DNA of 64,000 nucleotides from contig SDOX01000020.1 of assembly GCA_004565275.1 (NCBI GenBank), positions 313,189 through 377,188 on the forward strand. Direction: 5' to 3'. Made by a program: the position numbers and the translations under genes. This document shows, piece by piece, positions 32,623 to 43,113 of the stretch. Origin of the DNA: Nannochloropsis salina CCMP1776 (Eukaryota; Sar; Eustigmatophyceae; Eustigmatales; Monodopsidaceae). The notes below the pieces were generated by a model. That model ran no database searches and was not told the DNA's origin. It saw nothing but the letters and a program-made list of their open reading frames with translations. Numbering within the stretch: the stretch's first letter is position 1; each line of letters begins with the position of its first letter.

Positions 32623-35600
32623 CTATAAACTCATGCTCTCCTCTGCCACATCCCTCTCCTGGTCCTCTCCCCCGCCCTCCCCCTCGCTCTGCCCCCCGCC
32701 CTCCTTTCCTTCCAACCAAGCTAACAGGCTTTCCCGCCCGACCACCACCCTTCCCGCGTTCCCCGGCTGCGTTGTGCTGTCAATCGGTGGGTAGTATTGC
32801 TCCACCAACATATCCTGAACAGCCGGGCGCAAGGTCGGTCGAAACGGAACGAGGCTGCCCTTTCCCACGCCACTGATCAACACCAAATCTTTAACGGCCG
32901 CCGGTCCACACCGCCACCACTCTTCCCTTATCCGTTTCAACGCGTACCGCACCGCGGCTGCAGCCACGGGGGCAGACATGCCATGCAAATCCAGGGCATG
33001 GTCCGCGGGAGTTAAGGTAACGTCAACCGGGACCTTCCCATGCAGCACGGCTTGTTGGTACAAAGCGTCTGCTTCCGCAAAACAGCCCGACTGATGATAA
33101 ATGGTGATGGCCGCCGAGTAGAAGTCCCAGGAAAAAGCAGGATCCACCACCGACAGCGCTTTCTCCGGACACCCCGCCAACGTGCACGCCCGGACCAGAT
33201 TGATGAAGGTAAACACATTCGGTTCCACACCTTTGCGATGCATTTCCCGCACCAGGGCATTGGTGGCCGCCGCGTTTCCCCGCGCCGCGTAGCCTAGGAC
33301 CAAATAATTGTAGGCCGTCACATCGGGAGGCAAGTGGACCCGGACCATGTGTTGGAGAATTTCATGGGCGAACGCCAAATGTCCTTTCCGACAAATGGCG
33401 CGGAGCAAGACGTGGTACTCCCGCCGGTCCAAACACACCCCCTGCCCCGACCATGGAACGGCTCTTTCCCCGCTCCTGGGGTCCTCCGTCTCTCCGGGTC
33501 GCTTTTCCGCCCCGGCCACTACCTGTGCCCGCCGAACTTCCCGCTCCATGCGCGTCAAAATTGTCTTGGCACGGGTGCGACCCGTGGACAGGGTGGGGGG
33601 GGCGCGGCTGCTTTTTTTGCCTCCTGGGCTTCCGGCCTTGTCGACCGGCCCATCCACCCACCGCTCCGATCGGATCAATGCTTGTCCGTCCCTGCCTTGG
33701 CGCCCACGCACGCTTTCTTCCCTATTGCCGCCTTGCTCGCCCTCCCCCTCCTTCCCTTCCTCCTCCAACTTCCCCCCCCCCACCTGACTTCCCCCCCCTT
33801 CCAACAGCGCGTGGATCACTGCGGAGACAAAGACCCCGTTGGGACGTACCCCCCTCGCCAACATATCGTGGTACAACCCCACCGCCGTCCACGCCTTGCC
33901 CTTCATAAGCGCGGCTCCCACCAAGATAGTGTAGATATGGATAGTAGGCACCACCCCATCATTCTGCATCCGTTCCAAGAGCGCCAAGCAATGTCCCAGC
34001 TTCTGGGCCGACGCACACGCTTTGACGACCACTGTGTAGCAGGTCGAGTCCGGGGTCAGGCCGCGCCGGCGCATGCTGTGGAGCAAATGCAAGGCCTGGG
34101 GCCAGCGGCCCGTTTTCTCACAGAGGGCCATGACCACCGCGTAGGTATATTGGTTCCAACGGATACCCGCCACTTTCATGGCCGCCAACAGCCGGTCCGC
34201 AGCTTCGTAGTCTCCAACCTTCTCGGCAGCGCTCAAGGCCTGGGTGTAACTGATCACGTCCGGCCGCGCACGACCCCCTTCTTTCCCCATCTGATCCAAT
34301 ACGTGCAAGACGTCGGGGAAAGACCCCGCGCGCGTGTACCCGTCCATCAAGGTGTTGTAGGTACAGGTGTCCCGGTCCACATCCTGGGCTTTCATTCGCC
34401 CCAACAACCGCCGGCCTTCCTCCACCGCCCCGCCCCGGGCGCAGGCGGCGATGGCCGCGTTGAAGGAGATCGTATCCGGCTCCACCCGGTCCAGGGTCTG
34501 CATGTCTCGCAAGCATCCCAGCGCCCGCTCCCACTCCCCCCGCTCTTTGCAGACGCTGATGAGGGTGTTCCAGGTGATCACGTCCCGGTCGATGCCCGCG
34601 GCCCGCATCTCCTCCAGCAAGTCGAAAGCCGCGTCCACATCCCCCCCGCGCTCGCAGGCCGAGAGCATCGTGTTGTACACGACCAGATTGGGCCGAAGCC
34701 CCCGGGATTTCATCTCCCCCCACAAACGTTTCGCCTCGTCCAACCGACCCCCCCGTCCGCAGGCGCTGATGGCCGCCGAGTACGTGTACTGGTTCGGGTG
34801 GGCCCCATCGACTTCCATCAATGCCACTAGAGACAGGGCCACCGTGCAATTACTGCTCCGCTCGCAGGCCGATATCGCGGCGGTATAGGTGACCGTGTCG
34901 GGCGTGATGTGCCAACGTTCCCGCATTTCTTGGATCAAGGCCCAGGCGGCTTTCCAATTTCGACGCACCTTCAAGCCTTTCAACGCCATGGTAAAGACGT
35001 AGTTGGACGCGCAACTCGCCAAAGTAGCAGCGTCCAAAATCCGCAGCACCTCCGACCAGGGCGCCGAGACAGCTGCGGAATGGGCCAAGACCTGGTAGGT
35101 GCTCTTGTTGGGCCGGACGCCCATGGCGAACATTTTTTCGTACAAGGACCGGCATCTGGGCCATTGTTTTGCCCGACCCAAAATGTCGAAGAGCTTGTTG
35201 AAGTCCAAGATGGAGGGGGGGCCCAGCCCCAGGGCCTCGGCTTTGTCCCAATAAGCCATGGCCGCTTCGTATTGCCCCGCGCGGGCCAGGACGCGGATGA
35301 GTTTCATGAATTCCTTCCCCCCCACGCCCTGGTGACGTAGACGCAAGGCCTCAAAAATCCCCACAGCCCCCTCCCAATCACCTGCCCGGCCCAGGTTTTT
35401 CATCAATGTCAGGTAGGAATGAACGCTCAAGGGCCTCGAATCTTCCAGGAGGCTGAAACAAAACGCCCGGGCCTGCATAGCCTCGCGCCGACGGACCAAG
35501 TCCTTCAAAATGAGGTAGTCTTGGGGAGGGAGGGCGGTGCCGTTGATGTGGGCGGCTTCCACCCACCGGGTCGCGTTCCGCGAGCTGCTCCGGAAGGAAT

Positions 35601-36141
35601 GGGGTGAGCGGGGAGGGGCTTGATAAGGATGTTGCTGGGAGTACGGCTCCTGGAAGGGCTGGGGCCGCGGGGGAAGACGAGGAGGGAGTGGAGGTCGGGA
35701 AGAAGGGCGGGCGGAGGAAGGGGTTGAGGGTGGGGGAGGGGAGAAACAGGATGGAGAGGCGCCTTCCCCGCTCAGGTGTTGGTAGGAATCTTGATCTTTC
35801 GAAATGAGAGAGGCAGCGAGCAAGCTAGCAGGAGGCGGCCGGGTGTGGGGACGAGTGCCTCGGAGGGCCCCGGCCGAGAGCAAGAGGGGGGAGGAGGATA
35901 CCGTGGAGGACGAGAAAGACACAGGCAGCACGAAGGCATGCACGCGCGATCCCCCGGGACCCGACGACGTCAAGATTGATAGACCTGTCACTAGCATGGC
36001 CGTCGCAACCCTGAAAGAGTATATTGTGTCTGGCAGCCTGCTGGGCCCGACTTGATTCCCTCCCCTCCCTCTTCTCCGCCGCCGCCGCCACTTGCTGTCG
36101 TCCGCGGCGACGATTTGGGACGCCTCCACTCGATTTCCCAT
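32623..36141 (-). CDS. Plastid-type PPR-SMR protein
   Basis: Single-exon frame of up to 1172 residues. More than a dozen 35-residue pentatricopeptide repeats are visible, for example PNQYTYSAAISACGRGGRLD, VVYNTMLSACERGGDVDAAF, VITWNTLISVCKERGEWERA and CTYNTLMDGYTRAGSFPDVL. The C-terminus is an SMR domain: LDLHGMSAPVAAAAVRYALK and LISGVGKGS. This P-type PPR plus SMR order is that of plant GUN1, pTAC2 and SVR7, which act in organelle RNA processing, translation or transcription. Starting at the internal ATG at 35997 gives MLVTGLSILTSSGPG followed by VHAFVLPV, a signal peptide with an AF-type heterokont plastid motif; I prefer that start. The DLHG motif is intact. The RNA target is unknown. Confidence 0.93.
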   Translation of the reverse strand: MGNRVEASQIVAADDSKWRRRRRRGRGGNQVGPSRLPDTIYSFRVATAMLVTGLSILTSSGPGGSRVHAFVLPVSFSSSTVSSSPLLLSAGALRGTRPHTRPPPASLLAASLISKDQDSYQHLSGEGASPSCFSPPPPSTPSSARPSSRPPLPPRLPPRPQPFQEPYSQQHPYQAPPRSPHSFRSSSRNATRWVEAAHINGTALPPQDYLILKDLVRRREAMQARAFCFSLLEDSRPLSVHSYLTLMKNLGRAGDWEGAVGIFEALRLRHQGVGGKEFMKLIRVLARAGQYEAAMAYWDKAEALGLGPPSILDFNKLFDILGRAKQWPRCRSLYEKMFAMGVRPNKSTYQVLAHSAAVSAPWSEVLRILDAATLASCASNYVFTMALKGLKVRRNWKAAWALIQEMRERWHITPDTVTYTAAISACERSSNCTVALSLVALMEVDGAHPNQYTYSAAISACGRGGRLDEAKRLWGEMKSRGLRPNLVVYNTMLSACERGGDVDAAFDLLEEMRAAGIDRDVITWNTLISVCKERGEWERALGCLRDMQTLDRVEPDTISFNAAIAACARGGAVEEGRRLLGRMKAQDVDRDTCTYNTLMDGYTRAGSFPDVLHVLDQMGKEGGRARPDVISYTQALSAAEKVGDYEAADRLLAAMKVAGIRWNQYTYAVVMALCEKTGRWPQALHLLHSMRRRGLTPDSTCYTVVVKACASAQKLGHCLALLERMQNDGVVPTIHIYTILVGAALMKGKAWTAVGLYHDMLARGVRPNGVFVSAVIHALLEGGGSQVGGGKLEEEGKEGEGEQGGNREESVRGRQGRDGQALIRSERWVDGPVDKAGSPGGKKSSRAPPTLSTGRTRAKTILTRMEREVRRAQVVAGAEKRPGETEDPRSGERAVPWSGQGVCLDRREYHVLLRAICRKGHLAFAHEILQHMVRVHLPPDVTAYNYLVLGYAARGNAAATNALVREMHRKGVEPNVFTFINLVRACTLAGCPEKALSVVDPAFSWDFYSAAITIYHQSGCFAEADALYQQAVLHGKVPVDVTLTPADHALDLHGMSAPVAAAAVRYALKRIREEWWRCGPAAVKDLVLISGVGKGSLVPFRPTLRPAVQDMLVEQYYPPIDSTTQPGNAGRVVVGRESLLAWLEGKEGGGQSEGEGGGEDQERDVAEESMSL

Positions 36142-37809
36142 GTCTAGACTGCAGTGAGGTTGTCCTTTTGTGAGTGTATGATATTTACGTCTTCTAGGTC
36201 AAGCTCTTCCTTGAGGTAGCAGAGGGCAGGTGTCTACACCCCAAACGACTCCCAAGTCGCACGCCTATGCGTGCCGCCACGTAAAGCCACCGCCTTGGCT
36301 AGAAAGACCTCTGATATGGTTTCTATACTATCAATACAGCCTGTTTGACGACGATGACGGAGTTCTCGATGGTGCTGCTTCAGAAATGTGTCATGGAAGA
36401 CGTGCCTTGGGAAGGGGGATTGCTTTGCCGCAATGCCTACTTGCTTTTTGGCAAATTTATGTCCAGCCGATGGACGATCCTGTGAAAAGCGTTCCTATAT
36501 TTACGGATTGTTGAGTTTGTAGAATAAACAGGTGAGATACCCAGGCTTGACGGCCGTACCACATGCTTTTTAAGCGTATGTCCTTGCCATCGCTCAGTCG
36601 ATGTACCCGTCCCAAATCTGGCTCATTAAAAGCGGGAAAATACGTGTTTATGCCCCCTTTTTAAATTCTACGCCACTCTGAGTGTAATTTTGGCGTGCTA
36701 CTGATGTAGTCAAAATGTTTTCTCGTTGTTGTTAGGTTCGATAATGCGGGACAGGAGAGCACGAGGTGTCCATGCCCGGCTCGACGTGCAAAGCGGCAAG
36801 GACAACAAATCTTGCCCATGAACTTCACATTATTTATCCTTTCGCACCACCCCTATCCCCCGTACCACATGGCTTTTCAAAACTGGCCAGTAGTTGTGCG
36901 CATGCGCGTATGCTGCAGCAGTGATGCATTGAACCCGACTGGGAGCACGACCAAAGGGAGCAAGACTAGTACGTTGGTGCCTCTACTTGTCCTTTGAGGC
37001 CCAATGCCTCATCCTCCCTCCCTCCCTCCCTCCCTTTTCCGCTGCAATCTACTTGTGAGCTTGAGGCTTCGAATGCTGGCTCTGTCGCGGAGTTCCTGCC
37101 TTGTTCCAGTTTTGTATCCTCCCATCCTCCCTCCCATCCTCCCTCCCTCCCTCCCTCTCCGTCGCTCGAGGCGAAAGCCTTCATCCTTCCTCCCTCGCTC
37201 CCTCGCTTTTTGCTTCTTTGGCGCGTTGATGAAAATATTGGGGGCCCTTCGCCTCCTGCCCTTTGCGTAACCCTCGTTGGCGTTCTGCAGAACGTTCTTT
37301 GGGCATCGCTGTACCCCCACCAAAAGAAGTGTTTCGGGGAAATCCGGATATCCTTCTTATTGACATTGACATCAGCTTGATCGGAGTGGTCAGGGGGGTG
37401 GCCGCGCGTGGACAAACACGACAATGTACATGATCCGGGCTCTTTCGTGACGTCGTTGTCTGTTGGAAGCGGGGCACCAGACAGATGAGAATACTGACAT
37501 GCGGAGGTTTCGTCCGATGCATGTTTCCGTGCAACCCCCGCTTGCATTTTCAAGACTGAGTCACCCATCATGCCTCTGTTTACATTCGACAGGGTTTGAG
37601 GGGGACAGGATAGTGCGCATCGTCAAAGTGTGTCCGTCGGTTTTTGGTGTTCACACCGCCCGAGCGCCTAGTTGACGGGACTTCTTTGTGGGGGAAAAGG
37701 CAATTTGGATTCCAGTCATTTCCTTCGTCGCAGGCGTCTTTTTCGGACAGTCACATCCTGCACCTGGAGAAGACTCAAGTCCCTGGGGGCCATTTGAATA
37801 GGAGCAGCC
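36142..37809. other. Divergent intergenic region, 1.7 kb
   Basis: Between the outward PPR-SMR and F-box/b5 genes. CCCT microsatellites lie near 37013-37035 and 37130-37160. Several short frames are open but none is convincing. Confidence 0.5.
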
Positions 37810-39876
37810 ATGGGGATTGACCTTCATCTTCCCCTGCCCGACCTGCCTCCCAACATGGCATGGGGGGGCATGCTGGAAGCCTATTTCGCCAATGCCGAGG
37901 CCCTGGCGGAGCTGGCGGCCGCAGCCCGGAGTGCCGGTGTGTCCAAACAAACAGTCGTGGAGGTGGTCGCCCTCCTGGTGGTGTCCGCCATCACCTACTA
38001 TCGAATGTACCATCAACTCCCCTACCCTCCCGATCCAGCCCGGGAGCCTCGACTCCGACCATGCCCTCTGCAAACCGAGGCGACGGAGGACGAGCATGTG
38101 GCCCCACAGGGCTTTTCCCACGAGGGGCAGCCGGCCTCGGAACCGACGGCCTCCCTGCCTGCGATCCTCAACCACCTCTACGCCACGCTGGCCGCCGCGC
38201 GTCTCCACGCCTCGCCCACTCTGCCTCTTCCCTCCCTGCCCTCCCTGGCGATGGACCCGCTGACATCCTTCCCCGCCAAGCTGCTGGCGGAAATGCAAGA
38301 GAAATTGGCGGTCGTGGTGAAGGAGGGGGAGGAAGCGGAATGGGCCTGGTTGTGCCTTTTGTTGCAACGCGTCTTGCACAAGGAGGACGGGACGGACGGG
38401 GACAGGGAGACGGGTCAGACCAGCCTGGCTACCCGGATGTTGAGTGCGGCCATGGCTCAATGCCGTCCCTTTCGATGGCCGGGGGAGGGGCTGGGGCAGG
38501 GGCTGGGGGAGGGAGGGAGGGAGGAAGGAAGGGAGGGGGTGAAGGGAAAGCCCGTGCAGTCCAGGTTTGGTTGGCCGATAGCCGACACGACTACGCATGA
38601 CGATGTGTGTGATATCGATACCGAAGAAGCCGAGGCTGCTGCAGAAGCCGCGGCAGCAGCCATGGCCGCCTTGGCGGCCGCCAGCAAGGCCGTACCGCCC
38701 CCTCATTTTCTCTCTATGGGCCTGCCCGAGGAGGTTCAATTGGAAATTGTTGAGTACTTGCAACCTCGGGACGTGCTGCGATTGACGCCCTGCTCCCGGG
38801 CAGCCCGGAGGCTGGGGGAAGGGGAACAGGTGTGGCGCACCAAGTGGGCGGCGCGTTTCGGCCCCATCTGGCGGTCGGCGCCCGTGCAAAAGGCCGAGAT
38901 GGCACGGAAGGCACGGAGGGCAGACGGTCAACGGGCCTCGGCTGCCGACGGGGAGAAGGAAGGAGGATGTGGCCAGTGTGGGCGGGGGAAGGGGGGGAAG
39001 AAGGGAGGGGGGGGAGGGAGGGAGGGAGGGAGGGAGGGAAGGGCCAGCTGGCCACCCTGTCTGCCTCGATGGGTCCCGGTGGCGAAAGGAAGGGGAAGGG
39101 AAGAGGAAGTGCGTGGGCCAGGGACGCGGGTGGGCCCTCCTCCCCTGCCTCTTTCCCGCCCTCCCTGCCGCCCTCGGCTGGCAGCTGGCGGCATTTCTAT
39201 TCCCTCTTCGAGCTGGAGTGGGCTGCTTGGCTGTGCGCAGGCCGGAACAGGGAGGAGTCGTGTTGGGTGGGACTTGAAGGGGGGGTCTATGACCTGACCG
39301 CCTTCCTGGAGATACATCCGGGTAGCAAGGAGACGATTTTAGTGAACGCGGGGGGAGACGCCACCGCCTTCTTTCAGGACGTGGGCCACAGCGCTCAGGT
39401 AGGGCGGGAGGGAGGGCGGGGACGAAGAAGGGAGGGAGGAAGGCCTTTCCTCCTTGTCTAGGTACGTCAACCTGGGGCAACCTTTTCACCCTCTCTTCTT
39501 CATTTCCTTCCCTCTTTCCTCCCTCCCTCCCTCCCCGGTCCAGGCACGGGCCATGATGGCGGACTTCTGCATCGTCCCTCCCCCTCCACAGGGGGTAGGG
39601 CGGACCGAGGCCTGCGTGCTCCATTCCGTCAAAGAAGCCTTGCGTGAGGGTCGTGCGGGCATTGAGGGAAGGAAGGAGGGAGGGAAGGGGGGAGGACGCG
39701 CGTTGATGGGCCGGGGGGGGGCCGCAGGCGCGGTGTCCACGTTGGCGGCCCATCTGTCGGAACAAGCGGCGATGATTATGCGGAGGGGGGGGGGCGCGGC
39801 GGTCGTTGAGGTTGGGGGGGGGGGAGGGAGGAGGAGGCCGGGCAGGTCCATCGGGATGGCCTTCTTCACCACGTGA
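37810..39876 (+). CDS. F-box / cytochrome b5 fusion protein
   Basis: Exons 37810-38975, 39185-39398 and 39544-39876 join in phase to 570 residues. The N-terminus has a hydrophobic helix (VVEVVALLVVSAITYY). An F-box follows: GLPEEVQLEIVEYLQPRDVL with LTPCSRAARRLGEGEQVWRT. The next exon holds a cytochrome b5 core: CWVGLEGGVYDLTAFLEIHP then GSKETILVNAGGDATAFFQD and VGHS; the two haem-ligand histidines (HPGS and GHS) are present, with HPGG changed to HPGS. The first intron, 38976-39184, is my inference: it has GT-AG ends, the phase fits, and it removes a GGGA run across which the frame otherwise breaks. The second intron is canonical. An F-box suggests SCF ubiquitin-ligase adaptor function, perhaps sensing haem or sterol. 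The C-terminal 110 residues are Gly-rich and unrecognised. Confidence 0.76.
39010..39045. repeat. GGGA microsatellite in the proposed first intron of the F-box/b5 gene
   Basis: GGGA run between the F-box and b5 coding blocks. It lies in the donor half of the proposed intron. Confidence 0.8.
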
Positions 39877-41354
39877 GTGAGTGGCTCTTGCCCCCTGTCG
39901 TGCCCGGGGGGGAGGGAGTGAATGCAGGGGGAGGAGGGGGGGAGGTCGAGGCTTCGGGAGCCCAGATTGGGACCAAGGGAGGGAAGAACGGTCTGTTGGG
40001 GCCCAGGAAAATTCTCCCGCTGGGAAAGTGCCAAGCCTGTGGGGGCCACGAAGCCTTCCTACCGGGGGCGAAGGAGAAGAGTGGGAGGGAGGGGGCAAGG
40101 GTGGGAGGGAGGGAGGTTGGGTGTGGACAGGACGGGGGGCATACTGGGACGAAGAGGGCGGTTTATGATGTGTTTGGAGGGGTTTGGCTGTCGTGGTGGA
40201 CGTGCTGTGGGGCAGTTAAGGTAGAAGACGGGGAGGAAGGGTTGTAGAAGGATGGGGAAGGAGAGGATGAATGTGGGGGAAAAATGCTGAGGGAAGGGGA
40301 GGAGGGAAAGCGCCTGGTGTAAAGGAGCGTAAATAATTGTAAAGGGAAGACAGGGAAGATTTCCTGAGGAAGAAATGGATGGGACGGGGGAGGGCCAGGG
40401 TGGTAAGGATGGAGAGGGAGGGAAGGAAGGAGGGAAAGCGGCCGGGCACGTGGAGAGGAGCAAGGGGCTTGGCCATGCTCTCCGCGCCATCACACAGGGG
40501 CTCCGGACCTTGGGGACATCTGTGGCGGGCGTGGCAAGGGCATAGATAGAGCAGCTCGGAGCGTGGGGAAGGCAACAGTCCAGGTGGCCAGTCGCGTCGC
40601 TTTCGGTGGGGAGCGGGCGCGCCGTCGTGGACCCCGCACTGTGGAATTGAATGCTAGTGGAACCAGTCGAACGTGTACAAAGGACGTGGGAATCGATGCA
40701 CTGAGATGATAAAGAGGCACCTTTCGGGGACTGAGCAAGCAGCCTCGTCAGTCGTGTGACAGTCACATCTGTCCATGTTTTCGAATCCACTCTTGGGCAA
40801 AAAGAAGTGATATAGATGCGCAGTAGACTGCCTCCCTAACGCGAAGGCCCTTGGCTTGCCAGCTCTCACAATAAATATAATAAAAATATGTGAGGCCTCT
40901 GGGGGCATGGGCATGGGAAGGCAGCATCGACACTGTCCAGAGCGAATGTGACGTTACGACCGTTACACTTTTTAGAAGGTAAAGCGTTGCAATTTAAAGT
41001 TACAGACGTCATTATTGCAAGTCGTTGAGTGCAAGTTTGGAAACAAAAAGAGATCCTTCGCGGGTCGCACGGGCGAAGGAAAGGAAGGGGAAGAAGTGCA
41101 ATAAAGAGTGACTGAGGTGTCGAAAAAGTATTGGATGGACAGCTCCCACAGGGGGTTCAGGCAGCATGATTTATTTCCTCCAGGGGAGAGGCAATAGGGT
41201 TTCACACTGCCTCGCACCACCAAACCAACGAGGGTGTCGCACGCGTAGACGGACGCTTGTGATTTGCTTGTTTATAGAAAGTAAGATAATTGCAACCGTG
41301 TGCTTTCCTGTCTCCATTTGGCTTCCCCCCCTCTCTACAACTCGTGGTGTTTTC
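39877..41354. other. Convergent intergenic region, 1.5 kb
   Basis: Between the 3' ends of the F-box/b5 and small membrane-protein genes. GGGA-rich at the left, more AT-rich at the right. Frames of up to 240 codons exist but are compositional and lack motifs. Confidence 0.45.
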
Positions 41355-42071
41355 TCACCCTCTCCCTCCTCCCCTCCCTCCCGCCAACAGCCTCCTCTTC
41401 CGTTCCTCGTTGCGCAGTAAGAGACGTGTCGATTCACCACTCCCTTCCTCCTCCCCTTCCTCCCCCCCCCCCTCCCTCCCCTCCTCCCCCCCTCCGCACA
41501 TGAGCATGCACAGCATCACCAACACCAAACCCCCGCCCCCGGTCATGAGGATTTTCCCCACAAAAGTCTCGAACATCAGCGCCCCTGTGATGAGCAACCC
41601 CACGGCCAAGGCCCCGAAAAGCAAAAGGGTGAAGGAATAGGCGAACTTTCCCAAACGGAACTGCTCGTGATCTTCCTCCTCCTCCTCCCCGTCTGGCGGA
41701 GCCCCCCCGGTGCCCTCTCTTTCTCCCTCCTTTCCTTCCCCCCTTCCTCCTCCCCTCCCTCTTTCCAGGTCGCTCGAATGCAGTAGACGATGGTGAGGCG
41801 GAGCAATGGTAGAAGGGGAGGAAGGAGGGTGGGACGGAGGCCGGTAGGGACTTCCAGTGCCGGCGGGCTGGCGCCGGGGGGTTGGAGACACGGGGGAGGA
41901 ATGAGGAGAGTGGCGGTCCGAGTCGGAGGAAAGCCCTTGGAAATGGCCGCGGGAGGGAGTCCTGGCCCCCCTTTTTTGGTTAGCAGGGCTGCTGTCAACG
42001 TTGGGTGTGTCGTAGGGCAGGAAGGTGCCGGACGTGGGGGGCACGGTGGTGGCGGTGGCGGTTGCAGGCAT
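41355..42071 (-). CDS. Unrecognised two-TM membrane protein
   Basis: Open frame of 238 residues from ATG at 42071. The first 130 residues are Ser/Pro/Thr-rich and look disordered, then an acidic stretch (DGEEEEEDHEQFRLGKF) leads into two hydrophobic helices (SFTLLLFGALAVGLLITGAL and ILMTGGGGLVLVMLCMLMC). The tail is Gly/Glu-rich and basic. The frame with two clean helices is the only sensible one here. An upstream exon is possible because sequence to 42163 stays open in another frame. I do not recognise a family. Confidence 0.45.
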   Translation of the reverse strand: MPATATATTVPPTSGTFLPYDTPNVDSSPANQKRGARTPSRGHFQGLSSDSDRHSPHSSPVSPTPRRQPAGTGSPYRPPSHPPSSPSTIAPPHHRLLHSSDLERGRGGGRGEGKEGEREGTGGAPPDGEEEEEDHEQFRLGKFAYSFTLLLFGALAVGLLITGALMFETFVGKILMTGGGGLVLVMLCMLMCGGGEEGREGGGEEGEEEGSGESTRLLLRNEERKRRLLAGGRGGGRG

Positions 42072-43113
42072 GAAAGGAGGACGTATATAGAGGCAATGGA
42101 TGCGGGAAGAAGGACGGTTGATATGCCGTTTACGCTAATGTCACGCTGCTCTTGCCTTTCCAAGACTCGTGTCCCGCTGTTTTTAAAAGGCTATGCCATG
42201 AAGGGTCCTCGATGGGGCATCTAGGCTAGGGAGAAAAGGCGCGCATGCAAAAAGACCACGAAAATTTATGGTCCCCCCTCGTAGCGTGTGAAATGTCAAG
42301 ATGCTTCTCGTAAACGGCGCGCACTGGACCGAGTGCCACGACTGAAGTGTTTTGAAAGACAAACAGAAAGCAGAAGGACGTTGCTGTTTGATGTCTGTCC
42401 GTATGTACGAGCGCATGCAGGTGAGATTTTCGATACCGTGTCACGTCACAAGGTTAAACAGCGACTGTCTGATCTCACGAACTCTGAGCCCCGAAAAATG
42501 AAACAAACAAAATGCATCCCATCACATTTTTCCATGCCGCCATTTTTGAGACACGAGCAAAGTAAAAGCATCAGGGATCAGGGCTCTCCTCTCGTCTTGT
42601 TGATTTTATCGCTAGAGGCCAAGACTGGCTTTCGCTGGTGCATTTCGGGACTGAGAGTTGCAGCCTGTCGGATATCTTAATGCCTTGGGCGAGAGCGGGC
42701 CGATGGAACTATCGGGGGGGGGGGAATGGATTGGCATGCGGCATTGATACATGGGCTTTCCTTCATGCAAATGTGCGTCTCGATTTGGGTGGGTGGGAGC
42801 ATCGGGGGTTATATTGGTGGCACCTGTTGTTTTGGGTAGGCCGCAGTTTGTCGTGATCGGTGAGGGCAGGGCAATCCACGCGCGGGTTTGGACAAGCTCA
42901 CTTTTTAAAAACCCTGAGTGCAACAAAAGTGTCTTGTTTAACTTTGCTGCACTTGTGGCTCATTTAGATCATAAGTATGCCCTCAGTTGGATAGAATGGG
43001 GCCCTTTGTTAATCTGTGGGGACGCGCCTTGTGCGTTGGTGAAGAATCCGTAGAGTCACCACCCCTCACGTGTTTCCTTTATTTAATCATTGACCAACAG
43101 CCATCAAAGCATC
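42072..43113. other. Divergent intergenic region
   Basis: About 1 kb between the outward-facing small membrane-protein and plastid-protein genes. No supportable ORF or RNA gene. Confidence 0.5.

Noticed and set aside
33334-34830. Antisense frame of about 500 codons across the PPR gene
   Set aside because: No motifs; the other strand has regular PPR repeats and an SMR domain.
40059-40790. Open frame of 243 codons in the spacer after the F-box/b5 gene
   Set aside because: Pro/Ser-rich reversed GGGA sequence; no motif or start context.
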